Made by a program: the position numbers and the translations under genes
Assembly (NCBI GenBank): GCA_014800685.1
Contig: JAAVFQ010000021.1
Location: 62,001 to 126,000 of the forward strand
DNA length: 64,000 nt
From: Bacteroidales bacterium
GTDB taxonomy: Bacteria; Bacteroidota; Bacteroidia; Bacteroidales; Muribaculaceae
Reading direction: 5' to 3'
Notes under the pieces: generated by a model
Databases searched by the model: none
Seen by the model: the letters and a program-made list of their open reading frames with translations, nothing else
Told to the model about the DNA's origin: nothing
Shown: piece after piece, positions 16,587 through 26,316 of the stretch
Position numbering within the stretch: position 1 is the first letter of the stretch
How the letters are laid out: each line of letters begins with the position of its first letter

Positions 16587-19349
16587 ATGGAGTATAATCA
16601 CAAAGAAATAGAGAAGCGCTGGCAGACGTTCTGGCGCGAAAATGACACTTACAAATGCGAAATAGACCCATCGCGTCCTAAATTTTACGTGCTCGACATG
16701 TTTCCCTACCCCTCAGGCGCGGGACTGCACGTAGGCCACCCCCTGGGCTATATCGCCAGCGACATCTATTCACGCTACAAGAGGCAAAAGGGCTTCAACG
16801 TGCTTCACCCTATGGGTTATGACGCTTACGGACTCCCCGCTGAGCAGTATGCCATTCAGACCGGACAGCATCCCGAAATCACTACCCGCCGGAACATAGC
16901 ACGCTATCGTGAACAGCTCGATAAGATAGGATTCTCCTTCGACTGGAGCCGCGAGATACGCACCTGCGACCCGGAATATTACAAATGGACGCAGTGGGCT
17001 TTCATGCAGATGTTCAATTCCTGGTATGACACCGAGGTGCAAAAAGCCCGTCCCATCAGCGAGCTTATCGCTCACCTCGCCGCACACGGCACCGATGGGC
17101 TGCACGCAGCCTCCGGAAAGGAGCTTCATCTTACGGCTGATGAATGGAATGCCATGACGGAGGCAGAACAGCGCAAGACTCTCATGAACTGGCGCATAGC
17201 TTATCAGGGAGAGACAATGGTGAACTGGTGTGCCGAGCTTGGCACCGTTCTGGCCAATGATGAGGTGAGCGAGGGCGTCAGCGTGCGCGGAGGCTATCCT
17301 GTGGAGCAGAAGATGATGACCCAGTGGTGTCTGCGCGTTTCGGCCTACGCTCCGCGACTGCTTGACGACCTCAAGCTCGTGGACTGGAGCGAATCGCTTA
17401 AAGAGACTCAGCGCAACTGGATAGGCCGAAGCGAAGGCGCCGAGATGAGATTCCCGGTGGCCGGCAAAGACCTTGAACTGGAAATCTTCACCACTCGCGC
17501 CGATACTGTCTTCGGAGTGACCTTCATGGTGCTCGCCCCCGAAAGCAAATATGTGGCTGAGCTGGTCACCCCCGAACAGAAAGCGGCCGTAGACGAATAT
17601 CTGGAGGCCGTGCGCCACAAGACGGAACGCGAACGCCAGATCGAAAAGAAAGTGAGCGGCGTCTTCACCGGCTCTTACGCCATAAATCCCCTTACCGGCA
17701 AGGAGATACCCATCTGGATAAGCGACTATGTGCTTGCCGGCTACGGCACGGGAGCCATTATGGCCGTTCCGGCCCATGACTCCCGCGACTATGCCTTCGC
17801 CCGCCATTTCAATCTCCCGGTGATACCGCTCATCGAGGGGGCCGATGTCAGCGAAGAGAGTTTCGATGCCAAGGAGGGACGCCTATGCAATTCGGAAGGT
17901 CCGGAGCTGAATCTCAATGGCCTCGAAGTGAAAGAGGCCATTGCCCGCACTAAGAAATTTATTGAAGAGAAGGGCATCGGCCGAGTCAAGACAAACTATC
18001 GTCTGCGCGATGCCATATTCTCCCGTCAGAGATACTGGGGCGAGCCCTTCCCCATCTACTATAAAGATGGCATCGCATATCTTATGGATGAATCGGCACT
18101 ACCTCTGCGTCTGCCCGAAATCGACTCTTACCTCCCCACAAAGGATGGCGAGCCCCCGCTCGGCCGGGCAAAAGACTGGACCACTCCCGAAGGATATCCC
18201 ATAGAGCTCTGCACCATGCCCGGATTCGCCGGCTCGTCGGCCTACTATCTGAGATATATGGACCCCCGCAACGAGAACGAACTCGTAAGCCCCCGTGCTG
18301 ATGAATATTGGCAGGACGTAGACCTCTACGTCGGAGGAGCCGAACATGCCACCGGCCATCTTATCTACTCCCGCTTCTGGAATAAATTCCTCTATGACCT
18401 CGGCAAGGTAGTCGCTCCCGAACCCTTCCGCAAGCTCGTCAATCAGGGTATGATACAGGGACGCACGAGCTTTGTCTATCGCATCAAGGACACCAACACC
18501 TTCGTGAGCCACGGGCTTAAGAAAGATTATGAGGTGACCCCGATTCGCGTGGATATCAATCTGGTGCATAACGACATCCTTGACCTTGAGGGATTCCGCG
18601 CATGGCGTCCGGAATATGCAGACGCGGAGTTTATCCTTGAAGATGGCAAATATGTGTGTGGCTATGCTGTGGAGAAGATGTCCAAGTCGATGTTTAACGT
18701 AGTCAATCCCGACGACATCGTGGAAAAATATGGAGCCGACACACTCCGCCTCTACGAAATGTTCCTCGGCCCGCTGGAGCAGTCTAAACCCTGGGACACC
18801 AATGGCATCGATGGAGTGAGCCGTTTCCTCAAAAAACTCTGGAACCACTTCGAGCGCACAGACACCACCCAGCAGACCCCACCTTCTGCCGAAGAACTGA
18901 AGACCATTCACAAACTCATCCGCAAAGTCAGCCACGATATAGAGAATTTCTCATTTAACACATCGGTATCGGCCTTCATGGTAGCCCTCAACGAGCTGAC
19001 CCGCCTCAAGAGCACCTCTCCGGAAATCATGCGCATATACGTGCGTCTGCTCGCGCCATTTGCGCCACACATCTCGGAGGAGATATGGCACAGACTCAGT
19101 GGCGAAGGAAGCATAGTAGACGCCCCCTGGCCCGAATATGATGAAAAATATCTGGCCGAAGACAGCGTGAAATATCCCGTCAGCTTCAATGGCAAAGTGC
19201 GATTCACGATGGAAGTGGCAGCTGATACGCCCCGTGAGAAAGTGCAGGAACTTGCCCTGGCTCACGAGTCGGCAGCCAAATGGCTGGAGGGCAAGACACC
19301 GCGCAAGGTGATTGTAGTGCCCGGCAAGATAGTGAATATCGTGCTCTGA
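16587..19349 (+). CDS. leuS: Leucyl-tRNA synthetase
   Basis: 920 residues; it charges tRNA-Leu. The class I motifs are visible: [16 protein letters not shown] near residue 40 (HIGH) and [10 protein letters not shown] near 690 (KMSKS). The CP1 editing domain lies between them, with [19 protein letters not shown] near 305 and [16 protein letters not shown] near 385, whose Asp is the one used to clear mischarged tRNA. An insertion with [20 protein letters not shown] sits before the KMSKS loop, as in other Bacteroidota LeuRS. The C-terminal anticodon and tail domains are complete. The neighbour rdgB starts 52 bp downstream and may be co-transcribed. Confidence 0.98.
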   Translation: MEYNHKEIEKRWQTFWRENDTYKCEIDPSRPKFYVLDMFPYPSGAGLHVGHPLGYIASDIYSRYKRQKGFNVLHPMGYDAYGLPAEQYAIQTGQHPEITTRRNIARYREQLDKIGFSFDWSREIRTCDPEYYKWTQWAFMQMFNSWYDTEVQKARPISELIAHLAAHGTDGLHAASGKELHLTADEWNAMTEAEQRKTLMNWRIAYQGETMVNWCAELGTVLANDEVSEGVSVRGGYPVEQKMMTQWCLRVSAYAPRLLDDLKLVDWSESLKETQRNWIGRSEGAEMRFPVAGKDLELEIFTTRADTVFGVTFMVLAPESKYVAELVTPEQKAAVDEYLEAVRHKTERERQIEKKVSGVFTGSYAINPLTGKEIPIWISDYVLAGYGTGAIMAVPAHDSRDYAFARHFNLPVIPLIEGADVSEESFDAKEGRLCNSEGPELNLNGLEVKEAIARTKKFIEEKGIGRVKTNYRLRDAIFSRQRYWGEPFPIYYKDGIAYLMDESALPLRLPEIDSYLPTKDGEPPLGRAKDWTTPEGYPIELCTMPGFAGSSAYYLRYMDPRNENELVSPRADEYWQDVDLYVGGAEHATGHLIYSRFWNKFLYDLGKVVAPEPFRKLVNQGMIQGRTSFVYRIKDTNTFVSHGLKKDYEVTPIRVDINLVHNDILDLEGFRAWRPEYADAEFILEDGKYVCGYAVEKMSKSMFNVVNPDDIVEKYGADTLRLYEMFLGPLEQSKPWDTNGIDGVSRFLKKLWNHFERTDTTQQTPPSAEELKTIHKLIRKVSHDIENFSFNTSVSAFMVALNELTRLKSTSPEIMRIYVRLLAPFAPHISEEIWHRLSGEGSIVDAPWPEYDEKYLAEDSVKYPVSFNGKVRFTMEVAADTPREKVQELALAHESAAKWLEGKTPRKVIVVPGKIVNIVL

Positions 19350-19401
19350 CCCTCTGCGACTCAGCCACAATAATACGCACTGAATTCCGTTTACTATAGA
19401 A

Positions 19402-20037
19402 ATGAAACAGAATTCAGAAGATAATAGTCAGCAAGGCATCCCGGCGTCAAAGCCGGGGCGCCTTGTCTTTGCATCTAACAATGCTCATAAACTGCGTGAA
19501 ATCCGCTCCATTCTCGGCTCTTCTTGGGAAGTGCTTTCTCTGGAGGATATAGGATGTCATGAGGAGCTGCCGGAGACTTCAGACACGATCGCCGGCAATG
19601 CGCTCCAGAAAGCCCGTAGAGTGCATGAACTCTTCGGCTGCACTTGCTTCGCCGATGACACCGGCCTCATGGTGGACGCCCTCGGGGGAGCCCCGGGAGT
19701 CTATACGGCAAGATATGCCGGGGAGGCCTGCTCTCCGGACGACAATATTGCTCTCATGCTCCGCAATATGGCCGGAGAGAGCAATCGAGCCGCCCGGTTC
19801 GCCACGGTTATCGCCCTTATAGATGATGATGGCGAGCACCTCTTCGAAGGAGAAGTGAAGGGCTCTATCGCTTACCGCCGGCATGGTGACGGAGGTTTCG
19901 GCTACGACCCTATTTTCATTCCGGATGAAACCGGCATCAGCTTCGCTGAAATGTCTCCTGAAGATAAAAACAGAATATCACACCGCGGACGGGCCACAAG
20001 ACGTCTTGCCGCATATCTCCTTGGGGAGAAGAAATAA
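19402..20037 (+). CDS. rdgB: RdgB/HAM1 non-canonical purine NTP pyrophosphatase
   Basis: 211 residues. It hydrolyses dITP, ITP and XTP to monophosphates, keeping deaminated purines out of DNA and RNA. The family markers are LVFASNNAHKLREI near residue 22, FADDTGLMVDALGGAPGVYTARYAG near 75-100 (substrate pocket and catalytic Asp), GFGYDPIF near 170 and SHRGRA near 196. The first ~20 residues form a polar extension; a shorter start is not available in frame as an ATG. It follows leuS closely. Confidence 0.95.
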   Translation: MKQNSEDNSQQGIPASKPGRLVFASNNAHKLREIRSILGSSWEVLSLEDIGCHEELPETSDTIAGNALQKARRVHELFGCTCFADDTGLMVDALGGAPGVYTARYAGEACSPDDNIALMLRNMAGESNRAARFATVIALIDDDGEHLFEGEVKGSIAYRRHGDGGFGYDPIFIPDETGISFAEMSPEDKNRISHRGRATRRLAAYLLGEKK

Positions 20038-20094
20038 TTCTCACCCCCTTTTTCCCTGCGGCACGTCCGCTTTCTCACCTCAACGCTCCAAACT

Positions 20095-22581
20095 ATGAAA
20101 CATCGCATCACACCCCTTTTCCTCTCGCTGACAGGCTTGCTCACTGCCTGGGCCGCGCCCGCCGGCGACTGGAAAGTTTATCCTACATTTGACAGCAACG
20201 TCCTAAAGGTCGTTGACACTCCGACCAAGACATATTTTCAGGTGCTCGGACAGAATGTGAAGACGTCCGGAATCTCTGATCCTTTCCGCACGCCCTATCC
20301 CTTTCTCTTCGTTTATGACAAAGAGGCCGATGAGCTCGAAGGGCTGACCAAGAGAAATATGCTCAGCGATATCCAGCCCTCTTTCATCTCTTATAATGCC
20401 GACAGGAAATATCTGCTCGTAGGCTACAGCAACGGAAACATTGACCTTCTATACGATGATGGCAAACGGGTGAATATCCCTGCGCTCGCTTCCATGACAT
20501 TCACTCTGGGCAAGGAAATCAATTCGGTCTCTTTTGATGCCGGCGCCTCTAAAGCATACGTTGCCCTCCCCTTCGGATTTATCGTACTTGACGACCGCAA
20601 GGGAGAGGTGGCGGAGTCCTGCATCTTCAATAGCAACGTGGCAGCCATCTGCCCTGCCGGAGACTACATAGTCATCTCAGACGGGAAGACGCTCAAGGCC
20701 AAGCCTGCCTCCGACAAGATTCCCACGCCGGAATCCTTCAAATCGGTTTCGGGTCTTGAGAACGTCACCGACCTGCAGACTCTTGCAGACGGCTCCTTTC
20801 TCGCTATCTCTTCCGGCCGCTTATGCACGGCCCGCATAGCCGATGGAAGCCTCAGCGGCCTCAGAGACATTACACCCTCCGGCACCTCAGGCTTTACGAC
20901 TCTTACGCCTAACCGCGATGGATACCTTGCGGTCAGCGACCGCGACATCGCCCAAATCAGCCTTAACGGAGTCTTGCAAGGAAGCATCGCAGCCAAGAGC
21001 TCGGAGCGTGGCGTGCCCGGCTCGTGGGACTTCTCCGAAATATGGTTCGCAAAAGATAGAGAGGGCCTCTCCAGCAGCCGATATGACGGCTCCCAATGGA
21101 CTCTCACCCGCGACTTTATGATCCCGAATGCTCCCGGAGTCTTCCGCTCTACCGACCTTACCTATCATCCCCGGTACGGCATGATGGCCATAGACCATGG
21201 CTATCACACTGCCCTTCAGGGACGCGACAACGAGACTCTGAGCCATCTCTCCATACTCCAAAATGGAGAATGGGAACGTTATGGCCACGTCTACACCAAA
21301 CCGGAATGGTCCAAGGCTCACATAAATCCTCTCGGACTTGCTATCGACCCGGATGATGCCCGATATGTCTATTCCGGCTCCTACTATTCAGGTCTCGTCA
21401 GATATAATCTCGACGACCCGGCAGACTTTGTACGCTTCACGTCGCCGGGCGACAAAAACCCCACGCAGGGGAGCAAGCTTGTCAATATCCTGCCGCTAAA
21501 TCCTAATATGGAGTCTTACACCCTTGCCGCCTACCCATCGTTTGACACTCAGGGCAACCTCTGGATAGGCACCGGCCACACGTGGACTACGGGCGCACGC
21601 GCACAAGAGAATCTTATGGTATGGCCGGCAGAGGCCCGCAAGCGGGGCGACCTTGAGGGTTGGGTAGGCATCAATACTCCCGATTGGGCTCCCAACTGGG
21701 GCATCATTCCCAAGGCTCTTACCCACTCTTCGAATGCCGGACTGATAGTGGCAGAAAACGGTCGCTACGGACAGCCCTTTATCATATATGACTACAAGCG
21801 CACGGCGGCCGACACTTCAGATGACCGCTACGTGCTCCTTTCAACCATCTATGACACCGACGGCTCCTCCGTGTCTCACAATCATATCTATAAATTCTGG
21901 GAAGACCCCGCTACCGGACTGGTATGGACGCTCACCGACAGTGGACTCTTCACGTTCTCTCCCACAAAAATGTTTGCCGATAATGCGCGCGTGAGCAGGA
22001 TTAAGGTGTCAAGAAACGATGGCACCAACCTTGCCGACTATCTCCTTGACGGAGTGGCCGTTTTCGACATTGCCTCTGACTCTTCCGGCAAGAAATATTT
22101 CGCCACCGGAGGCGGTGGCCTCGTGGTCACCTCGGCCGACGGACGCGAGATTCTCGGACAATACACTTCCGCCAACTCTTATCTTCCCTCTGACGTCCTT
22201 TACAGTGTGGAGTATAATCCCTCCTCGCGCTCGCTGCTCATCTCCACTGCAGAGGGCATCTGTGAGTTCTTCCCCTCCGGCTCCTCATCATCCGCACAGC
22301 AGGGGGACGACTCTTCGCTCCGTATCTATCCCAACCCGGTAAGACCCGACTATTACGGATGGATCAACATAGAAGGGGTACCGGACGATTCACTGGTGAA
22401 AATAGTGGATGCGGCCGGCAATCTCGTCAAGGAACTCGGTGTGGTCTCCGGAGGCACCGCTCAGTGGGACGCTACAAATATGGATCTCAAACGCGTTCGC
22501 TCCGGTGTATATCACGTTTTCGCCTCACCTGCTTCGGGAAGTGGCGATGTGCGCAAGGGTAAGATTCTAATCGTCAACTGA
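20095..22581 (+). CDS. porZ: PorZ-like type IX secretion system beta-propeller protein
   Basis: 828 residues with a signal peptide ending near TAWA. The N-terminal propeller (WKVYPTFDSNVLKVVDTPTK onward) matches the order seen in PorZ, and a second propeller of two-component-regulator type follows (NLWIGTGHTW; LVWTLTDSGLFTF; SLLISTAEGICEFFP). The C-terminal ~85 residues form a sorting-type domain (LRIYPNPVRPDYYGWINIEG and RSGVYHVFAS). In Porphyromonas, PorZ is a ~780-residue surface protein that helps the attachment complex deliver anionic LPS to type IX cargo. The size and layout agree. A general propeller protein remains possible, and the rest of the T9SS is not in this window. Confidence 0.75.
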   Translation: MKHRITPLFLSLTGLLTAWAAPAGDWKVYPTFDSNVLKVVDTPTKTYFQVLGQNVKTSGISDPFRTPYPFLFVYDKEADELEGLTKRNMLSDIQPSFISYNADRKYLLVGYSNGNIDLLYDDGKRVNIPALASMTFTLGKEINSVSFDAGASKAYVALPFGFIVLDDRKGEVAESCIFNSNVAAICPAGDYIVISDGKTLKAKPASDKIPTPESFKSVSGLENVTDLQTLADGSFLAISSGRLCTARIADGSLSGLRDITPSGTSGFTTLTPNRDGYLAVSDRDIAQISLNGVLQGSIAAKSSERGVPGSWDFSEIWFAKDREGLSSSRYDGSQWTLTRDFMIPNAPGVFRSTDLTYHPRYGMMAIDHGYHTALQGRDNETLSHLSILQNGEWERYGHVYTKPEWSKAHINPLGLAIDPDDARYVYSGSYYSGLVRYNLDDPADFVRFTSPGDKNPTQGSKLVNILPLNPNMESYTLAAYPSFDTQGNLWIGTGHTWTTGARAQENLMVWPAEARKRGDLEGWVGINTPDWAPNWGIIPKALTHSSNAGLIVAENGRYGQPFIIYDYKRTAADTSDDRYVLLSTIYDTDGSSVSHNHIYKFWEDPATGLVWTLTDSGLFTFSPTKMFADNARVSRIKVSRNDGTNLADYLLDGVAVFDIASDSSGKKYFATGGGGLVVTSADGREILGQYTSANSYLPSDVLYSVEYNPSSRSLLISTAEGICEFFPSGSSSSAQQGDDSSLRIYPNPVRPDYYGWINIEGVPDDSLVKIVDAAGNLVKELGVVSGGTAQWDATNMDLKRVRSGVYHVFASPASGSGDVRKGKILIVN

Positions 22582-22599
22582 CAGTATCTCCTGACCGGT

Positions 22600-24000
22600 A
22601 TGAGACTGCGCCCATTCCTCGCCACCCTTATGCTCTGTGGCTCTCTCTACGGACTCTCCGAAACGCGACTGACCATCGCGCCGGGGGGGCTGGCGGCATC
22701 TGTCGCAGACATACCGGCCGATGAGACGCGCCTTATTCTTGACGGTGAGGCCGGAGTGGATGATTTGCGCTTGCTCACCGAACTGCACGCCACGATTAAG
22801 GCTATAGACATCTCCGCTCTCCGCATAGTGGCTTCAGCCACCGCCAATCCTCTTTATGGCGTGGCCGTCTTCCCTGCCGATCATCTTCCGGCCTACGTCT
22901 TCGCTACCCTCTCGGCTGAACAGCTTATCCTCCCCTCCACTCTTCGCTCCATAGGCGAGGGAGCGCTCGCCGGGTCAAATGTGGCAGACATCCGCATACC
23001 CTCCTCCGTAGCTACAATAGGCGACTATGCATTCGCCGGTTCGTCCCTCTGCTCCGTAACCGGCGGAGAGGGACTGCGCTCCATCGGGAAAGGGGCTTTT
23101 CAAGGATGCCGCCAGCTTACGAGTGCAGACATTTCCTCCGGTAAGCTCAGCCACCTTCCCGACCATCTTTTCTCAGGCTGCCCCTCCCTCTCCACTCTCA
23201 GACTTCCCTCTACGATTCAGTCTGTAGGAGAAATGATTATCGCCGGGACTACGGTCGCAGGCATCAAACTTCCGCTCCTCTCGCATACAGCCGACTATGC
23301 TCTGGCAGGAGCAGAAACGCTCAGAGAGGTGGCCATCCCGGAAGTGGCAATGATGGCCGAGGGGCTCTTTGCCTCCGACCGTTCTCTCACGACCCTCTCG
23401 CAGACAGCTTCCGATGTAAAGGCACTCTCATACGCCGGTTGCTCATCGCTCGACATTGAGCCCATCCTTGCCAATGCAGAATATGTAGGAGCCGACGCCT
23501 TTGCCGGAACCCGCTGCGAGCGAATGGTGCTTGGCCCCGATTTGCTCCGCATAGACTCCGGAGCTTTTACCCACATAGCCGGCCTTTCCGAAATCAATGC
23601 TGAAGCCCTCGGCAATCAGCTGCCACTGACAGCTCCCGACATCTTCGGCGACTCTGACCTCAGAGCAATTCCTCTCATTGTGGCGCGGGGCACCCTCACC
23701 CTCTGGAAAGCTCATCCCGTCTGGGGGCTTTTCGACATCCGCGAGTCGCTGTCAGCTCAAGACATCCGTGACGACTCTGACGGTTTCAGACTCTTTATTA
23801 AGGAGGGAGCAATCCATGCGTCGGCGCCTAAGGCCATAGACTCCCTTAGGGTCTACACACTTAGTGGCACCCTCCTCCGGGCATCCTCTCCACTGACCGC
23901 CGAGGCCACCCTCGACATCTCTGACATTCAGGAAAACGTTATCATTCTCACTTTAACCTCAGGCTCGCATACCGAATCCTCAAAATTTATCTTAAGATAA
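22600..24000 (+). CDS. BspA-type leucine-rich repeat surface protein
   Basis: 466 residues; the signal region is MRLRPFLATLMLCGSLYGLS. The middle (about 95-350) consists of LRR_5/BspA-like units: LPSTLRSIGEGALAGSNVAD, IPSSVATIGDYAFAG, LRSIGKGAFQGC, IQSVGEMIIAG. The C-terminal ~75 residues (IDSLRVYTLSGTLLRASS and SKFILR) look like a degenerate sorting domain. BspA-type proteins bind host or bacterial surfaces. It starts 19 bp after porZ and its stop overlaps the trmB start (TAATG), so it lies within a run of co-directional genes. Function beyond surface display is unknown. Confidence 0.7.
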   Translation: MRLRPFLATLMLCGSLYGLSETRLTIAPGGLAASVADIPADETRLILDGEAGVDDLRLLTELHATIKAIDISALRIVASATANPLYGVAVFPADHLPAYVFATLSAEQLILPSTLRSIGEGALAGSNVADIRIPSSVATIGDYAFAGSSLCSVTGGEGLRSIGKGAFQGCRQLTSADISSGKLSHLPDHLFSGCPSLSTLRLPSTIQSVGEMIIAGTTVAGIKLPLLSHTADYALAGAETLREVAIPEVAMMAEGLFASDRSLTTLSQTASDVKALSYAGCSSLDIEPILANAEYVGADAFAGTRCERMVLGPDLLRIDSGAFTHIAGLSEINAEALGNQLPLTAPDIFGDSDLRAIPLIVARGTLTLWKAHPVWGLFDIRESLSAQDIRDDSDGFRLFIKEGAIHASAPKAIDSLRVYTLSGTLLRASSPLTAEATLDISDIQENVIILTLTSGSHTESSKFILR

Positions 24001-24776
24001 TGGGAAAGAACAAACTCAAGAAATTTGCCGAAATGGAGACCTTTGCAAGCGTCTTCCAATACCCCTGGGCCCGCTTGCAGCGCGAAGTCTTCCCTCTTAA
24101 AGGGAAATGGCATGAAGAATATTTCCACAACGACCGCCCGATAGTGCTTGAACTCGGCTGCGGCAAAGGGGAATACACGATAGGTCTGGCCGAGCGACAT
24201 CCCGACTGCAACTATATCGGCATGGACATCAAGGGCGCCCGTATCTGGAGCGGTGCGCGCCTCGGCATCGAAAAGGGACTTGACAATGTGGCTTTCATTC
24301 GCAGTGAGATAGAGTCGCTGGAATCCTTCTTCGCTCCCGGTGAGGTAGCGGAAATCTGGATTACTTTTCCCGACCCTCAGATGCAGAAGACAAGAAAGCG
24401 CCTCACATCGGCACGCTTTCTGAGTCTCTACCGCAGCATACTCGCTCCGGGGGGCACTATTCATCTCAAGACCGACTCTCCCTTCCTCTATGCCTTCACC
24501 TCACGCCTCGTCAGCCACAATTCCCTCCCCGTAATCCGGGAGACAGCCGACCTCTACGGCAGCGGCATGGCCGACCCCGTCACGTCCATAAAGACTTATT
24601 ACGAACAACAGTGGCTCTCGCGCGGCAAAAGCATAAAGCTCATCAGCTTCACCCTCCCGGCCGAGGCTCCTCTGGCAGACCCGGAAGAGGATGATATAGA
24701 GCGTGATGATTATCACTCTTACCCCCGCGGCATCACTCAGTGCATGCCGGAGGAACTGAGCAAGTTAAACTCTTGA
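24000..24776 (+). CDS. trmB: tRNA (guanine-N7-)-methyltransferase
   Basis: 258 residues. It methylates G46 of tRNAs using S-adenosylmethionine. The SAM-binding strand is VLELGCGKGEYTIGLAE near residue 50, followed by NYIGMDIKGARIW; the active-site region reads WITFPDPQMQKTRKRLTS near 118, where the FPDP motif matches the family. The usual length is about 220 residues; the extra part is an acidic C-terminal tail after LPAEAPLADPEEDD. Its ATG uses the last base of the preceding TAA stop, so it is translated right after the LRR gene. Confidence 0.94.
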   Translation: MGKNKLKKFAEMETFASVFQYPWARLQREVFPLKGKWHEEYFHNDRPIVLELGCGKGEYTIGLAERHPDCNYIGMDIKGARIWSGARLGIEKGLDNVAFIRSEIESLESFFAPGEVAEIWITFPDPQMQKTRKRLTSARFLSLYRSILAPGGTIHLKTDSPFLYAFTSRLVSHNSLPVIRETADLYGSGMADPVTSIKTYYEQQWLSRGKSIKLISFTLPAEAPLADPEEDDIERDDYHSYPRGITQCMPEELSKLNS

Positions 24777-24810
24777 CCCATCCCCTGCGTTAACCTATAA
24801 AAAATCCAGC

Positions 24811-25947
24811 ATGAACGAAACTCTATATCCTGCATTGATTCTCGATGCACTGAAAAACGTAAAGTATCCCGGCAACGGCAAAGACCTCATTGAAAACGAT
24901 ATGGTGGAGGATGACATCCGCATAGACGGACGCAAGGTCTCATTCTCACTTATCTTCGACAAGCCCACAAACCCCTTCGTGAAGTCGGTGGTGAGGGCTG
25001 CCGAGACAGCTATCCTCAAGTATGTGGCGCCCGATGTGGAGATTAAAGACAATATAGCCGTAAAATTTCGCACAGCCCTCCCCACCCCTCCCGAAAAGCT
25101 CCTGCCCCATGTGAAGAATATCATCGGCGTCTCATCCGGCAAAGGGGGAGTGGGCAAATCCACTGTCGCCGCCAATCTGGCCGTAGCGCTCGCCTCAAAG
25201 GGCTATAAGGTAGGACTTCTTGATGCCGACATCTTCGGCCCCTCTATGCCCAAAATGTTTGGCGTGGAGGATGAGCAGCTCTATATGGTCAATCAGGAGG
25301 GCCGCGACTGGATAGAACCCGTACAGAAATATGGCATTAAGATGCTGAGCATAGGGTTTGTAGTTGACAAGGACTCTCCGGTGCTTTGGCGCGGAGGAAT
25401 GGCCTCCAATGCCCTCAAACAGCTCATAGCGGATGCATGGTGGGGAGACCTGGACTATTTTGTCATCGATATGCCCCCCGGCACCTCTGACATTCACCTC
25501 ACTCTTGTCCAGACTCTCGCACTGACCGGCATAATAGTGGTGAGCACGCCGCAGGAAGTAGCTCTGGCCGATGCCCGCAAAGGTATCGCCATGTTCAAGG
25601 ATGAGAAAATCAATGTCCCCATCCTCGGCCTGGTGGAGAATATGGCATGGTTCACTCCGGCCTCTCATCCCGATGAGAAATACTACATCTTCGGCAACGG
25701 AGGCGCCGCGCGTCTCGCCGAGCAGCTCGACGTGCCTCTGCTGGCTCAGATACCCCTCGTGGCAGGGATCTGCGAAAATGGAGATGGAGGAACTCCTGTT
25801 GCGCTCCATATAGAGCCGCAAACCTCAGCCATACCGGCTAATCCCGAGGCGGCTGCTTTCGAAGACCTGGCAGAAAAGGTAGTCAAAGCCATCGACGAGC
25901 GCAACGCCACTCTGCCTCCTACTCAGAAAGTGGAGATGAAGAACTGA
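24811..25947 (+). CDS. apbC: Mrp/NBP35-type iron-sulfur carrier ATPase
   Basis: 378 residues. It is a P-loop ATPase thought to carry iron-sulfur clusters to target proteins. An N-terminal MIP18/DUF59 domain covers about 1-95. It is followed by the deviant Walker A VSSGKGGVGKSTVAANLAV near residue 109, then DADIFGPSMPKMFG and VIDMPPGTSDIHLT. The usual cluster-binding CxxC after GLVENMAWF is replaced by a TPASHPDEKYYIFG stretch, a form I recall from other Bacteroidota Mrp proteins, so cluster binding may differ. It sits 34 bp after trmB. Confidence 0.92.
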   Translation: MNETLYPALILDALKNVKYPGNGKDLIENDMVEDDIRIDGRKVSFSLIFDKPTNPFVKSVVRAAETAILKYVAPDVEIKDNIAVKFRTALPTPPEKLLPHVKNIIGVSSGKGGVGKSTVAANLAVALASKGYKVGLLDADIFGPSMPKMFGVEDEQLYMVNQEGRDWIEPVQKYGIKMLSIGFVVDKDSPVLWRGGMASNALKQLIADAWWGDLDYFVIDMPPGTSDIHLTLVQTLALTGIIVVSTPQEVALADARKGIAMFKDEKINVPILGLVENMAWFTPASHPDEKYYIFGNGGAARLAEQLDVPLLAQIPLVAGICENGDGGTPVALHIEPQTSAIPANPEAAAFEDLAEKVVKAIDERNATLPPTQKVEMKN

Positions 25948-25972
25948 AGCCAATACCCATAAAGATTATACG

Positions 25973-26125
25973 GGAGGGTGTATCGAAATGCAAAATTTCG
26001 ATACACCCTCCTTTGGTTTGTAAGGATAGGCCGGATGCAAGACGCTGAAGCTGAAGAGTACATGATGACGTACGGCACCAAAGCCGACTGGTGAAAGCAA
26101 CGCCGCAGATGGCCTGTTATGGCAC
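25973..26125 (+). repeat. Composite repeat: hairpin with compensatory changes plus ~110-bp tail
   Basis: The first hairpin (25973-26011) is GGAGGGTGTATCGAAAT pairing with ATTTCGATACACCCTCC. Compared with the other copies, CCAAAA/TTTTGG has become TCGAAA/TTTCGA, with both arms changed together. The tail keeps GGTTTGTAAGGATAGG, ATGCAAGACGCTGA and CAACGCCGCAGATGGCC, matching the copy at 14904-15066. The rest of the gap to 26317 holds an AT-rich promoter region. Confidence 0.65.
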
Positions 26126-26209
26126 ACCGTATCTATGGCTTTTAATCAGCCCTGCATGTTAAAAAGGATTAAAAGAACACCCCTTAATGTTTTAATGCCG
26201 TCTTAAAAG

Positions 26210-26239
26210 TTGGTGATTCGGATATTTTTCGTAATTTTG
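26210..26239 (+). promoter_or_regulatory. Promoter of the DUF6242 envelope operon
   Basis: TTGG at 26210-26213, an 18-bp spacer, and TAATTTTG at 26232-26239. The leader before the GTG at 26317 is about 70 nt. Confidence 0.6.
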
Positions 26240-26316
26240 CAAGTTGAAAAGAACTGCAACGCAACCGGAGAGTCAGCCTCAGTGCTGCCCCGGCAGCAAT
26301 AACAACTGATAATCAA

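Noticed and set aside
16770..17807. 345-residue minus-strand frame in leuS
   Set aside because: Shadow of the LeuRS coding strand, with no recognisable domain.
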